This document shows positions 8,546 to 17,321 of a stretch of DNA of 64,000 bases, piece by piece (position 1 is the stretch's first letter; the number at the start of each line of letters is the position of its first letter). Source of the stretch: Bin5 sp965221345 (GTDB lineage Bacteria > Chloroflexota > Anaerolineae > Caldilineales > Caldilineaceae); NCBI GenBank assembly GCA_965221345.1, contig CBDCSD010000002.1:1116001-1180000 (forward strand), given 5' to 3'. Made by a program: the position numbers and the translations under genes. The notes beneath the pieces were generated by a model. The model was given only the letters and a program-made list of their open reading frames with translations, was not told the DNA's origin and searched no databases.

Positions 8546-9626
8546 CAGCGTTCGCCGCAGAACCGAGAAAGAACGGGGCGAAACAGGGACGCACTCCGGG
8601 CCTCTCGGGGAGGCGGCGGAGCCTTTGCTCAGGGTCAAAGATCTCGTAAAGTATTTTCCGACGGAGCGGAAGGGATTTTTGCGCGCTCGGCGTGGAGCGA
8701 TTAAGGCGGTTGACGGTGTAAGTTTCGACTTGCACCGAGGCGAGACGCTCGGGCTGGTTGGTGAAACGGGTTGTGGGAAATCCACACTTGCCAGAACGTT
8801 AATGCGTCTGGAGGAACCGACTAGCGGCGCAGCGTATTTCAAAGGACGTGATCTCTTTACCCTGTCGAAAGCGTCCCTACGGGCCCTGCGACGCGAGATA
8901 CAGATGGTTTTCCAGGACCCTTTCGCGTCGCTGAACCCGCGCATGGAAGTGGGCCAGATCATCGCCGAGCCGTGGGTCGTACACCCTGGCATCGTGCCGA
9001 AGGAAGAGCAGAGAGGGCGAGTCAGCGCCCTGCTTGAGCGTGTCGGGTTGCTGGCAACGGATGCCCACCGCTATCCACATGAGTTTTCGGGTGGGCAGCG
9101 CCAGCGTATCGGGATCGCCCGGGCCTTGGTCTTACAACCGGATCTGATTATCTGCGATGAACCTGTCTCCGCGCTTGACGTTTCGGTGCAGGCGCAGGTT
9201 ATAAATCTGTTGGCGGAACTTCAAGCCGAACTGGGGCTGTCCTACATCTTCATTGCCCACGATCTAGCAGTTGTGCGACAGATTTCTGATCGCGTCGCAG
9301 TCATGCATCTGGGCCGGATTGTGGAGGTCGGCGGCGAGGATGAAATCTACGCGCGGCCAACTCATCCCTACACGCAGGCCCTGCTCTCGGCGGCGCCGGC
9401 GCCGAATCCGGTGGGCCGTAAAGAAAGGAAGCGCATTGTGCTGGAGGGGGAGTTGCCAAGTCCTATGAATCCTCCTTCGGGTTGCACGTTTCGAACCCGT
9501 TGCTGGAAGGCCGAGTCGATCTGCAGCCAGGATCGTCCACAGCTCATTGATCGATTTAATCATGGCCATCCGAGCGCCTGCCACTTCGCCGATTTGCAGT
9601 TTTTGCCGGCAGCGGGAATGGCCTGA
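8535..9626 (+). CDS. ABC transporter ATP-binding protein, DppF/OppF type
   Basis: This is the second ATPase of the importer: Walker A G-E-T-G-C-G-K-S-T, signature F-S-G-G-Q-R-Q-R-I-G-I-A, Walker B L-I-I-C-D-E-P-V-S-A-L-D, and a C-terminal oligopeptide-type extension with C-T-F-R-T-R-C. I place the start at ATG 8535, preceded by GAGG eight bases upstream, giving 363 residues. The frame stays open further upstream, but that sequence is the preceding gene in another frame. The 11-base overlap with the fused permease-ATPase implies translational coupling. Confidence 0.9.
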   Translation: MSTDSVRRRTEKERGETGTHSGPLGEAAEPLLRVKDLVKYFPTERKGFLRARRGAIKAVDGVSFDLHRGETLGLVGETGCGKSTLARTLMRLEEPTSGAAYFKGRDLFTLSKASLRALRREIQMVFQDPFASLNPRMEVGQIIAEPWVVHPGIVPKEEQRGRVSALLERVGLLATDAHRYPHEFSGGQRQRIGIARALVLQPDLIICDEPVSALDVSVQAQVINLLAELQAELGLSYIFIAHDLAVVRQISDRVAVMHLGRIVEVGGEDEIYARPTHPYTQALLSAAPAPNPVGRKERKRIVLEGELPSPMNPPSGCTFRTRCWKAESICSQDRPQLIDRFNHGHPSACHFADLQFLPAAGMA

Positions 9627-9689
9627 CGCAAACGCCAGTGGTCCGTGGTGTGGCTATCCATTGTTCACTATCAAGAGGAGGGGATGCAG

Positions 9690-10625
9690 ATGAAGATCGG
9701 CGCCTTGCTCTGGGCGCAGCAGACCGATTGGCCGGCCCTGCGCGATGCCGCGATCGCGGCCGACCGGGCCGGGTTTGATTCTCTCTGGATTTCCGACCAT
9801 CTCCTCTGCCCGGTCGGCTCGTGGCGCAACCCCGTTTACGAAGCCTGGGCTACTCTTGCCGCCCTGGGCGCGTTAACCGAACGGGCGACGGTCGGCACGC
9901 TGGTGGGCGCGATTACGTTTCGCAACCCCGGCCTGGTGGCGAAGCTGGCGGCGACCCTTGACCATATAACGGGGGGACGGGCGGTGCTGGGCCTGGGCGG
10001 GGCCTGGCTGGCGCGCGAGCATAAGGCCCACGGCATCGATTTCGGGGCCAGCGCCGGTGAGCGGCTGGACCGGCTCCATGAGGCCGTCCCCCTCATTCGC
10101 CGCCTGCTCGACGGGGAGAAGGTGACCCACAGCGGCCGCTTCTACAATCTGGTAGAGGCGGCGCAGACGCCGCGGCCATTGCAGCGCCGCCTGCCTATTT
10201 TGATCGGGGGACAGGGTCGGCGCAAAACACTGCGCACGGTTGCCATGTACGCCGACATGTGGCACACGCAGCACGGCTCGCTCGACAAGATTCAAGCCAG
10301 TGATGCGGTGTTGCGTGCGCACTGCGCGGCTGTGGGCCGCGATCCAGCCACAATTGAGCGGCTGGCGAGCAAATGGGTCACAGTTCGGGACGACCCTGAC
10401 GAAGCCCGGCGTGAACTGGAGGCGTCGCTGCGCTTGCATGGAGTGGAGGGATACGAGCCATCGATCCTGGCGGCGGGGACGCCGGCCGAGGTTGCCCAGG
10501 CATTGCAGGCGCACATTGACGTCGGATTCACACACCTGCTTTTCAGCTTACGCGCGCCATTTGACTTCGAAACGATCGAGCGCATGCCAGAAGTGCGGCG
10601 CCTGCTGACAACGCATGGGCATTAG
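9690..10625 (+). CDS. LLM-class (luciferase-like) flavin/F420-dependent oxidoreductase
   Basis: The 311-residue protein begins M-K-I-G-A-L-L-W and shows LLM hallmarks: S-D-H-L-L near the N-terminus, then G-A-L-T-E-R-A-T-V-G-T and L-D-H-I-T-G-G-R-A-V-L-G-L-G-G blocks. Relatives use F420 or FMN to oxidise or reduce diverse small molecules. ATG 9690 is chosen because GGAGG (9677-9681) is eight bases upstream; ATG 9684 would be only two bases away. It lies 63 bases after the transporter operon and may be read through from it. Confidence 0.87.
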   Translation: MKIGALLWAQQTDWPALRDAAIAADRAGFDSLWISDHLLCPVGSWRNPVYEAWATLAALGALTERATVGTLVGAITFRNPGLVAKLAATLDHITGGRAVLGLGGAWLAREHKAHGIDFGASAGERLDRLHEAVPLIRRLLDGEKVTHSGRFYNLVEAAQTPRPLQRRLPILIGGQGRRKTLRTVAMYADMWHTQHGSLDKIQASDAVLRAHCAAVGRDPATIERLASKWVTVRDDPDEARRELEASLRLHGVEGYEPSILAAGTPAEVAQALQAHIDVGFTHLLFSLRAPFDFETIERMPEVRRLLTTHGH

Positions 10626-10837
10626 CAGTTGCAGACCAGAACTTCCCTTACGTCAATTCCAATCCCGTTCCGGACCCGGAAAGGAAAAGTGAAAGAGTCT
10701 GACTTCTGCCCGGTGGTGCGTTGCGCCTGCTATCAGCTGCGCGGTTGCCACCGGAAGTTCTGGAGCTGAGGTACGGCCGGATATTCATCAAGCCGTGGAC
10801 GACCCTACACTAGATCCATGAAAGGAGAGAATCAACG

Positions 10838-11257
10838 ATGGCAGACGGAATGAGGTACGTGTTTAAAGTAAGCGATGTCCCCCTGATCCAGTCGCCTGAC
10901 GGCACGATGCGCGACAGCGTCATGATCACCGAAGACACATGCGGCTCGGATCAGTACACGGCCGGCCTGTTCTGGGTGCGCCCGGGCACGCACGGCCACT
11001 CCGATATGCATCCGGCGCAGGATGAGGTCTACTACATTATTTCAGGGCGCGGGGTTCTGCACCTGGAAGGGGTAGAACATCGGATGGAGGCCGGTGATGT
11101 CGTCTTCGTACCGCAGGGCCACGAACACTCTGTCTCCAACGACGGTGATGAGGTGCTCAGCCTCTTCTGGGCGATTGGCGCGGGCTGGAGCACGATACCG
11201 GAGATCCGGGACGAACTCAGCACGTGGCCGGAGATCCCAGTGGACGAAAACTGGTAA
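10838..11257 (+). CDS. Cupin-domain protein
   Basis: The 139-residue single cupin has metal-binding motif 1 as G-T-H-G-H (H52, H54) with E63 and G70, and motif 2 ending in P-Q-G-H-E-H (H95, H97). Small cupins of this type are isomerases, lyases, dioxygenases or sugar-binding proteins. AGGAG in AAAGGAGAG precedes ATG 10838. The neighbours are an LLM oxidoreductase and a Gfo/Idh dehydrogenase, so a role on a sugar-like intermediate is plausible but not demonstrated. The gap of 212 bp upstream holds nothing I can support. Confidence 0.85.
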   Translation: MADGMRYVFKVSDVPLIQSPDGTMRDSVMITEDTCGSDQYTAGLFWVRPGTHGHSDMHPAQDEVYYIISGRGVLHLEGVEHRMEAGDVVFVPQGHEHSVSNDGDEVLSLFWAIGAGWSTIPEIRDELSTWPEIPVDENW

Positions 11258-11298
11258 GCGACGGTTGATAAACGACGGTCGATAGTGGGCAGGTCTTG

Positions 11299-11353
11299 CA
11301 GTGGCCACTGGTCATAAACCACTGGTCACTAGCCACCGGCAACTAGCTACTGG
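11299..11353. repeat. Heptamer-type intergenic repeat (CAGTGG/CCACTGG tract)
   Basis: Alternating CAGTGGCCACTGGTCA, CCACTGGTCACTAGCCACCGG and CTAGCTACTGG units fill the gap between the cupin and the dehydrogenase genes. They belong to the same family as the tracts at 27353-27390 and 59232-59292. Confidence 0.7.
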
Positions 11354-11362
11354 GGTTGGAAG

Positions 11363-12397
11363 ATGGTTCGATTCTGCATCTTCGGCGCAGGCCAAATGGG
11401 AAGGCGCCACGCACGCACATTGGCGGAACATCCCAAGGCGGAGGTATACAGCGTCTGCGATCTCCTGCCGGGAGCCGCGGCCGACTTGGCCGGACGCCAC
11501 GGCGCTATAGCCTTATCCAACCCGGAGAGCGCACTGGCAGACCCCGCGGTGGATGCGGTGGTCATCACCACACCGGCAAGCTCCCATGCAGAGTTGGTGG
11601 TTGCGGCCGCACGTGCAGACAAGGCGATCTTCTGCGAAAAACCGCTGGCGGAAGACATCCCCACCGCCCGCGCTGCGGTCGAAGAGGTCAGAAAGGCGGG
11701 CGTGCCGAGTTTTATGGGCTTCATGAAACGCTTCGAGCCAAGCCACCTGGCGTTGATTCAGGCTGTGAAGGCCGGTGAAATCGGTGACGTCGAACTGGTG
11801 CTGCTGACCAACCGCGATCCGAAAGTGACGCTGCTCGATCTCAGCCGCCAAACACATCACAAAGCACCCTACACCTTGCTGCGTGAATCAACCGTGCATG
11901 ACTTCGATATGGCGCGCGCGCTGTTGGACGATGAACCGGTGGAGGTCTACGTGGCGGCCTCGAGCCTGGTCGAACCGGAACTTGGCAGATTGGGCGAGGT
12001 CGACACCGCAATGACGACGCTCAAGACCGCCCGCGGCGCCCTCTGCCACATCAACAACATCTGGCGCACGATCTACGGCTATGACCAGCGACTTGAAGTG
12101 CATGGCGCAAAGGGGATGTTGCGCGCAGAGAACCGGCCGGAAACCAGCCTGGTGCGCTACACAGCCGCCGGCGCGCTGCACGACAGGCTGTTCTCGGGTC
12201 CACCCGACGGATCGCAGTTCTACTTCCACAAGTATGCCGAAGCCTATCCGGGCGAGATGAACCATTTCGTCGAGTCGCTGGTGGAGGGCAGGCGGCCCAT
12301 GATCAGTGTGGAAGACGGTTACCGTTCACAGCTGCTGGTCGAGGCCGCAGTGGAATCATTGAAGACAAACCGCCCCGTGCAGGTGGCTGAGCGGTAG
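11363..12397 (+). CDS. Gfo/Idh/MocA family NAD(P)-dependent oxidoreductase
   Basis: The 344-residue protein has an N-terminal Rossmann motif (F-G-A-G-Q-M-G at residues 6-12), the E-K-P-L signature (C-E-K-P-L) and an inositol-dehydrogenase-like active-site block E-S-T-V-H-D-F-D with H and D available for proton transfer. Such enzymes oxidise a hydroxyl of an inositol, sugar or amino sugar. ATG 11363 follows GGGGTTGGAAG. It is directly upstream of a second transporter operon and could act on the imported solute. Confidence 0.9.
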   Translation: MVRFCIFGAGQMGRRHARTLAEHPKAEVYSVCDLLPGAAADLAGRHGAIALSNPESALADPAVDAVVITTPASSHAELVVAAARADKAIFCEKPLAEDIPTARAAVEEVRKAGVPSFMGFMKRFEPSHLALIQAVKAGEIGDVELVLLTNRDPKVTLLDLSRQTHHKAPYTLLRESTVHDFDMARALLDDEPVEVYVAASSLVEPELGRLGEVDTAMTTLKTARGALCHINNIWRTIYGYDQRLEVHGAKGMLRAENRPETSLVRYTAAGALHDRLFSGPPDGSQFYFHKYAEAYPGEMNHFVESLVEGRRPMISVEDGYRSQLLVEAAVESLKTNRPVQVAER

Positions 12398-12400
12398 CGC

Positions 12401-12450
12401 ATTGACCGACCGTATAACAGAGTGTATTGACCAACCACACAACAGACGGT
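12401..12450. repeat. Imperfect 25-bp tandem duplication upstream of a binding-protein gene
   Basis: ATTGACCGACCGTATAACAG (12401-12420) and ATTGACCAACCACACAACAG (12426-12445) differ at four positions and are spaced by 25 bp. Each contains TTGACC. They lie immediately before the ribosome-binding site of the SBP gene and could be regulatory or simply duplicated. Confidence 0.45.
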
Positions 12451-12472
12451 TATTCAAGAAGGAGTGGGAGAA

Positions 12473-14044
12473 ATGTATACCAATAAACCCAAACTGTATG
12501 TCTTGGCAGTAGCCCTTTTCGCAATCCTTTTGGCCGCGTGTCAGCCGATTCCCGAAGCCCCAATGATGGCAGATTCGGATAGCATGCTGCCGCTGGCCAA
12601 GGTGCGCTTCGGTCTGCCGGGCGCGCTGACTCACTTCGACCCGGCGCTGCCCGGCGAGACGTCGGAAGGCTCGACCATCAAGCTGATCAGCGGGCAGCTG
12701 CTCCGTCTTGATCAGTACGGTGTGCCGCAGCCGGACCTGGCCGAATCGATGGATATTTCGGACGATGGCCTGGTCTATACCTTCACACTGCGCGAGAACC
12801 TGATGTACTCGGACGGGACGCCGGTTACGGTCGGGGATATTGTCTTCACGTGGGAGCGGATCAAGGATGCGCCGCCGACTGATAAAGGCCCGATTGCCAA
12901 TGTTGTCAGCGTGGAGGCAACGGACGAGAGAACGGTGGTGTGGACGCTGAGCATAGCCGAGCCCTCGCTGCCCTTCTGGTTTGGGCGCACCGGCTTCTCG
13001 GTTCATCCCCAGGCCCAGGTCGAGGCTGACCCGGATGGCTATTTCCGCAACCCGGTGAGCGCGGGCCCCTACTATGTCGCCGCAGGCGAGCCGGGCGATC
13101 CGATAGTGACGTTGCGGGAGAATCCCAACTACCCGTTGGGACCACTGTCGGTGCAGGAGCTTGAACTGCACTGGGTGCCCGACCCCACCTCGCGCTCGCT
13201 GCTGCTGGCCACCGGCCAGTTGGATTACGTTTACGAACTGCCGCCGCAGGCGCGCGCCACCTTCCCGCCGGAGGTTGAGACCTTTGTCGTGGCGCTGGGC
13301 GGTGTTTTTCACCTGAGCATCAACCAGCAGATCTCGGAAGATCACTGTCTGTCCAACCGCGACGTGCGCGAGGCCATTTCGCTGGCCATCGACCGTTCCG
13401 AGATCAACGATCGAGCACTGTTGGGCATCTCGCCGCCGGTCAAGGGCTACTTCTACACCGGCCAGCCCCTCGATGTTGGCATTCTGCCGAACGGGGGCGA
13501 GCAGGACCTGGAGGCGGCCCAGGCGTTGATGGCCACCACGCCGTGGGCAGACGGCGGCTGCTCCTTCAGTGTGACGACCTATGGGCCGCGGCCGGGCTAT
13601 GTCGAAGGAATCCTGGTGTTTGCCGAGCAACTCAAGGCGCTCAACATGGAGGTGACAGCGGACGGCCAGGAGGTTGGCGTGGCGTTGGACATCATGGCCA
13701 ACTCGCCGGACTATCACGCCGGCTGGGCCGTCACTGGCAACAACGGCGGGCCGCCCGAGAGCTATCTGCGCAACCAGTTCCTGGACGGCTTCTGGGCGCA
13801 GCGGTCCCGCATCGAAGATGCGGAGATGCAGCGCCTGTTTGATGAACTGACCCAGACGGTTGACAGGGCTGCCCGCGACGAACTCATCCGCCAGATCCAG
13901 TACCGGGGCTATGAAGTGCAGTCGATCATCCCCTGCTGTGAACGCTCGGTGATGGGTGGCAGCCGCGTAGGTCAGAATGCAGTCAGGACCGTGACCGGCG
14001 CCTCGCACTTCATCGTTGTGCCGCTGGCGGACGTGGAGGAGTAA
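12473..14044 (+). CDS. ABC transporter substrate-binding lipoprotein, family 5
   Basis: From ATG 12473 the protein is 523 residues, with a lipoprotein signal ending I-L-L-A-A-C and then the SBP_bac_5 fold: an F-T-L-R-E-N-L-M-Y-S-D-G block and R-E-A-I-S-L-A-I-D-R. AAGGAG (12459-12464) is spaced eight bases from this ATG, so it is preferred over the in-frame GTG at 12464. It begins a complete Dpp/Opp-type operon running to 18143. The solute cannot be deduced. Confidence 0.9.
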   Translation: MYTNKPKLYVLAVALFAILLAACQPIPEAPMMADSDSMLPLAKVRFGLPGALTHFDPALPGETSEGSTIKLISGQLLRLDQYGVPQPDLAESMDISDDGLVYTFTLRENLMYSDGTPVTVGDIVFTWERIKDAPPTDKGPIANVVSVEATDERTVVWTLSIAEPSLPFWFGRTGFSVHPQAQVEADPDGYFRNPVSAGPYYVAAGEPGDPIVTLRENPNYPLGPLSVQELELHWVPDPTSRSLLLATGQLDYVYELPPQARATFPPEVETFVVALGGVFHLSINQQISEDHCLSNRDVREAISLAIDRSEINDRALLGISPPVKGYFYTGQPLDVGILPNGGEQDLEAAQALMATTPWADGGCSFSVTTYGPRPGYVEGILVFAEQLKALNMEVTADGQEVGVALDIMANSPDYHAGWAVTGNNGGPPESYLRNQFLDGFWAQRSRIEDAEMQRLFDELTQTVDRAARDELIRQIQYRGYEVQSIIPCCERSVMGGSRVGQNAVRTVTGASHFIVVPLADVEE

Positions 14045-14278
14045 TCAGTAGTCCGCGGCTCGCGGTCGTTAGAGGCCGCGAGCCGTGCTGCAGCAGTCGA
14101 GGAGTGATGCGTGCGGAGGAGAACTGCGAGGAGCAGGAAGCGGGCGGCCCGGAGGGCGTCGCGGTCTAAGCAACCCAAAGTGAGGGGTGAACGAGGTGGC
14201 CAGACGCGACAACCCGGTACCGGGTTGTCGCCGAGCAGCCGTCCTCTTCCTCCTCTCTCTTCATTCCTCACTCCCAAG

Positions 14279-15286
14279 ATGACTGCATCCCTTAGTGGTA
14301 TGGCTGCCGCGGCCGGCCCAAACGCAGCGGCGGCAACGACGCTGCGCGTGCTCAGGCACCCCGTACTGCGGCGGTTGGCGCAGGCGTTCTTCGTCGCCTT
14401 CCTGCTGATGGTCTTCGCATTTCTGCTGGTCCGTCTGATCCCCGGCGATCCGGCCATGATCCTGCTGGGAGATTCGGCCACGGAGGAGGATGTGATCGCC
14501 TACCGCAAGCTGCTGGGGATTGACGGTTCGATTCCGAGTCAGTTCGGGCGCTACGTCTCCAATCTGGCGCGCGGCGACTTCGGTATTTCGATCCGTTCGC
14601 GCGAACCGATCCTGTCGATTGTGCAAAAGCGGCTGCCGGTCTCGTTGTGGCTGACGGCTACGACCATCTTCATGACAGTCGTGTTGGCGCTGCCGCTTGG
14701 CGTTGCGGCCGCGCTCTACCGCCGCACATGGTTCGGGCACGCCTTTCAGATCGGCGCCTCGGTTCTGGTGGCGACGCCGGTGTTTTTTTCGGGGCTGCTA
14801 CTCATCCTCCTGTTCGCCGTCCAGGTCAATCTCGCGCCCATCGCCGGCTATCATGCCGGTTTTCCGGCCAACCTCTATTACCTGTGGCTGCCGGCGCTCA
14901 CGATCAACTTTGTTCTGGTGCCGGTTCTCGCTCGCATTCTGCAATCTTCAATCGTCGAGACCGCGGCCGAGGAGTTCGTAGAGGCCGCGGTCATCCGCGG
15001 CACGCAGGGATGGCGTTTCTACTGGCGCTATCTGCTGCGGCCTTCGCTTGCGCCCACCATTGCCGCGCTGGGCTACTTTGCCGCGACCGTCGTCAGCTAT
15101 GCCGTTATCATTGAAATCATATTCAATCTGCCTGGGATCGGAATGACACTTGTCGACGCTGTGCGCAATCGCGATTACCCACTGGTGCAAGGGATCGTAT
15201 TCCTGAGCGGTCTGCTGGTGGTCGGGCTGACCTTCTTCGCCGATCTGGTCAACGGCTGGCTCGATCCGCGGGTGAAGATACGGTGA
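14279..15286 (+). CDS. ABC transporter permease, DppB/OppB type
   Basis: Starting at ATG 14279 gives 335 residues with the conserved first helix followed by R-L-I-P-G-D-P-A and an EAA-type block E-E-F-V-E-A-A-V-I-R-G. The frame is open back to 14111, but that part encodes Arg/Ser-rich low-complexity sequence and overlaps intergenic repeat-like DNA, so it is rejected. No good Shine-Dalgarno precedes 14279; ATG 14300 is an alternative. The gene overlaps the next permease by four bases. Confidence 0.85.
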   Translation: MTASLSGMAAAAGPNAAAATTLRVLRHPVLRRLAQAFFVAFLLMVFAFLLVRLIPGDPAMILLGDSATEEDVIAYRKLLGIDGSIPSQFGRYVSNLARGDFGISIRSREPILSIVQKRLPVSLWLTATTIFMTVVLALPLGVAAALYRRTWFGHAFQIGASVLVATPVFFSGLLLILLFAVQVNLAPIAGYHAGFPANLYYLWLPALTINFVLVPVLARILQSSIVETAAEEFVEAAVIRGTQGWRFYWRYLLRPSLAPTIAALGYFAATVVSYAVIIEIIFNLPGIGMTLVDAVRNRDYPLVQGIVFLSGLLVVGLTFFADLVNGWLDPRVKIR

Positions 15287-16158
15287 CTACTGCGAGCGCA
15301 GGCATCTCGCCCGTTGGCCAGCTGCGCCGGTTGGGATTGCGCCGGCGATGGCGTCAACTCAACGCCGAAAGCCGTTGGGGATTGGTCATCCTGGCGCTGA
15401 TTCTGGTGCTGAGCGTATCTGTCCCGCTGTTGAGTCCCAATGACCCCTACGAATTCGTCGATCTGCCCTTGCAGGTGCCCAGCGCGGCGTTCCCTTTCGG
15501 CACCGATCATCTGGGGCGTGATCTGCTTGTGCGCGTGTTTGCGGCCGCGCGGCTGGACATTGCGCTGGCGATCCTGGGCGTCAGCGTTCCGATCGTGATC
15601 GGTACTTTCATCGGCACGCTGGCAGGCACAACGCGCAACCGCATCGCCGAGACGGTCTGGGATGGGCTTGTTAACGCGCTGACCGCGTTTCCGGAGATTA
15701 TCCTGGTGCTGGGGATCGTGGCGATGGTGGGGGCGGACGTGCGCGGCCTGCTGTTCGCGATCTGGATATCGCGCTGGGCCCAGTATGCCCGCATTGCGCG
15801 CGCCAAGTCACTGGCGCTGCGCGACGCCGAGTTCGTGCAGGCGGCGCAGGTGCTGGGCTATTCGCAGTTGCGTATTCTCATCCGCCATATCATGCCTAAC
15901 GTCTTTTCCGAGGCGCTCGCGTATGCCCTTAGCGACTTTATTTTCATTATCGTCATCATCGGCGGCCTCTCCTTTCTTGGGCTGGGCGTGCGCCCACCCA
16001 CACCGGAGTGGGGCGCGATGCTGGCCGAGGGACGACTCTACCTGCGCACCGAGCCGTGGCTGATCCTGTTTCCCGGGTTCTTCCTGTCGCTGACGGCCAT
16101 CGGCGTGGCCCTGCTGGCGCAAGGATTGGAGCGGATCAGCAAGGGGGATGATGAGTGA
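15283..16158 (+). CDS. ABC transporter permease, DppC/OppC type
   Basis: This 291-residue second permease starts at GTG 15283 inside a GTGA overlap with the previous stop, a sign of translational coupling. It has the DppC-type N-terminal helix, F-G-T-D-H-L-G-R-D-L and the EAA block F-V-Q-A-A-Q-V-L-G-Y, with S-F-L-G-L-G-V-R-P-P-T-P near the end. It forms the channel together with the DppB-type partner. Confidence 0.92.
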   Translation: MTTASAGISPVGQLRRLGLRRRWRQLNAESRWGLVILALILVLSVSVPLLSPNDPYEFVDLPLQVPSAAFPFGTDHLGRDLLVRVFAAARLDIALAILGVSVPIVIGTFIGTLAGTTRNRIAETVWDGLVNALTAFPEIILVLGIVAMVGADVRGLLFAIWISRWAQYARIARAKSLALRDAEFVQAAQVLGYSQLRILIRHIMPNVFSEALAYALSDFIFIIVIIGGLSFLGLGVRPPTPEWGAMLAEGRLYLRTEPWLILFPGFFLSLTAIGVALLAQGLERISKGDDE

Positions 16159-16321
16159 TCATGCTCACGAAAACAGCGCGCTCGGGAAACGAAATGCGAG
16201 CGCATTTGACAATATCACCGCCTCTGCCCCTCTGCGCTGACTTGCCTGCAGTACGTCTGGCAGGGGTCGTCGCGGGCAGGCGCCCGTTTCCCTTATCTTT
16301 TGCCAACAGAAGGAGAATGAA

Positions 16322-17311
16322 ATAGAGCCTCTGCTGGAAGTCAAGGATCTGTGCATCAGTTTTCGCAAGGGCGGCGGCAGAAAGCTCCCGGTGATCGACG
16401 CTGCCAACCTCAGTCTGAACCAGCGGCAGGCGGTCGGCATTGTCGGCGAGTCCGGCTCCGGCAAGACGATGCTGTGCCGGGCGTTGATCGGCACGCTGCC
16501 GCGTCACGGCGCGGGGATCGTTTCGGGCACGGTTCGCTTTGACGGGCAAGAGCTGGCCGGCGCCCCTGAGCGCGTTTGGCGCGGCATACGCGGTCGGGAG
16601 ATCGGCTACATCCCGCAAAGCTCGCTGGCCGGCCTCAATCCTGTGCTGACCGTCGAGACCCAATTGGTCGAGTCGATCACGGCGGTGGGGTCGTTAAGCC
16701 GTCAGCAGGCCAGGCAGGAGGCGGTTGCGCTGCTCGAAAAGGTGCATATCCCCAGAGCGCAGCAGGTGCTCAAAGCCCGGTCGCACCAGCTTTCCGGCGG
16801 TATGCGCCAGCGGGTCATGATCGCCGCAGCCATCGCCCAGGCGCCCAAACTGCTGATCGCGGACGAGCCCACCACGGCCCTCGACGTAACCATTCAGCGT
16901 GAGATATTGAGCCTGATCACCCAGCTGCGCCAGGATTTGAACATGGCACTGATCCTGGTCTCCCATGATCTGGCAGTGATCGAAGAGGTTTGCGACAACG
17001 TGATGGTCATGTACGCCGGCGCGTCGGTCGAAACGGGCCCGGTGGCAGCGCTATCGAAGGCGCCCCGCCACCCCTACACAAGGGCGTTGCGCGTCTCGCG
17101 CGTCGATCGGGCGGTGCCGGGGGAGGACCTGGAGGCGATCCCCGGTGATGCAGCGTCGGTTGGATCGTGGCCGGCGGGATGCCGCTTCTGGCCGCGCTGT
17201 GCGCTGGCCGACGACGACTGCCGGCGCGATCCGCAGCCGGCGCTGATGCCGACTGCACAGCAGCTTTCCGCCTGCATTCACCCCGAACGGATGGCGGAAT
17301 TGGAAGGGTAA
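16322..17311 (+). CDS. ABC transporter ATP-binding protein, DppD type, with atypical start
   Basis: Family similarity begins at residues I-E-P-L-L-E-V-K-D-L, encoded from 16322, where the codon is ATA rather than ATG; AGGAG (16311-16315) is six bases upstream. The first ordinary in-frame start, GTG 16391, would remove the first beta strand of the ATPase. Downstream motifs are intact: G-E-S-G-S-G-K-T, L-S-G-G-M-R-Q-R, L-L-I-A-D-E-P-T-T-A-L-D, and a C-terminal C-R-F-W-P-R-C block. Either ATA is used or a single-base change or deletion near the start (ATG 16317 reads into TAG after two codons) has damaged initiation. It is in the operon with the two permeases; the 163-bp gap before it carries nothing else. 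Confidence 0.8.
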   Translation: MEPLLEVKDLCISFRKGGGRKLPVIDAANLSLNQRQAVGIVGESGSGKTMLCRALIGTLPRHGAGIVSGTVRFDGQELAGAPERVWRGIRGREIGYIPQSSLAGLNPVLTVETQLVESITAVGSLSRQQARQEAVALLEKVHIPRAQQVLKARSHQLSGGMRQRVMIAAAIAQAPKLLIADEPTTALDVTIQREILSLITQLRQDLNMALILVSHDLAVIEEVCDNVMVMYAGASVETGPVAALSKAPRHPYTRALRVSRVDRAVPGEDLEAIPGDAASVGSWPAGCRFWPRCALADDDCRRDPQPALMPTAQQLSACIHPERMAELEG

Positions 17312-17321
17312 GAGATCGGAT

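Noticed and set aside
12356..14008. 550-codon open frame on the minus strand opposite the second binding-protein gene
   Set aside because: It is the complementary shadow of a real SBP gene in GC-rich DNA. Its product is rich in R, Q, H and V without any recognisable motif and it has no ribosome-binding site.
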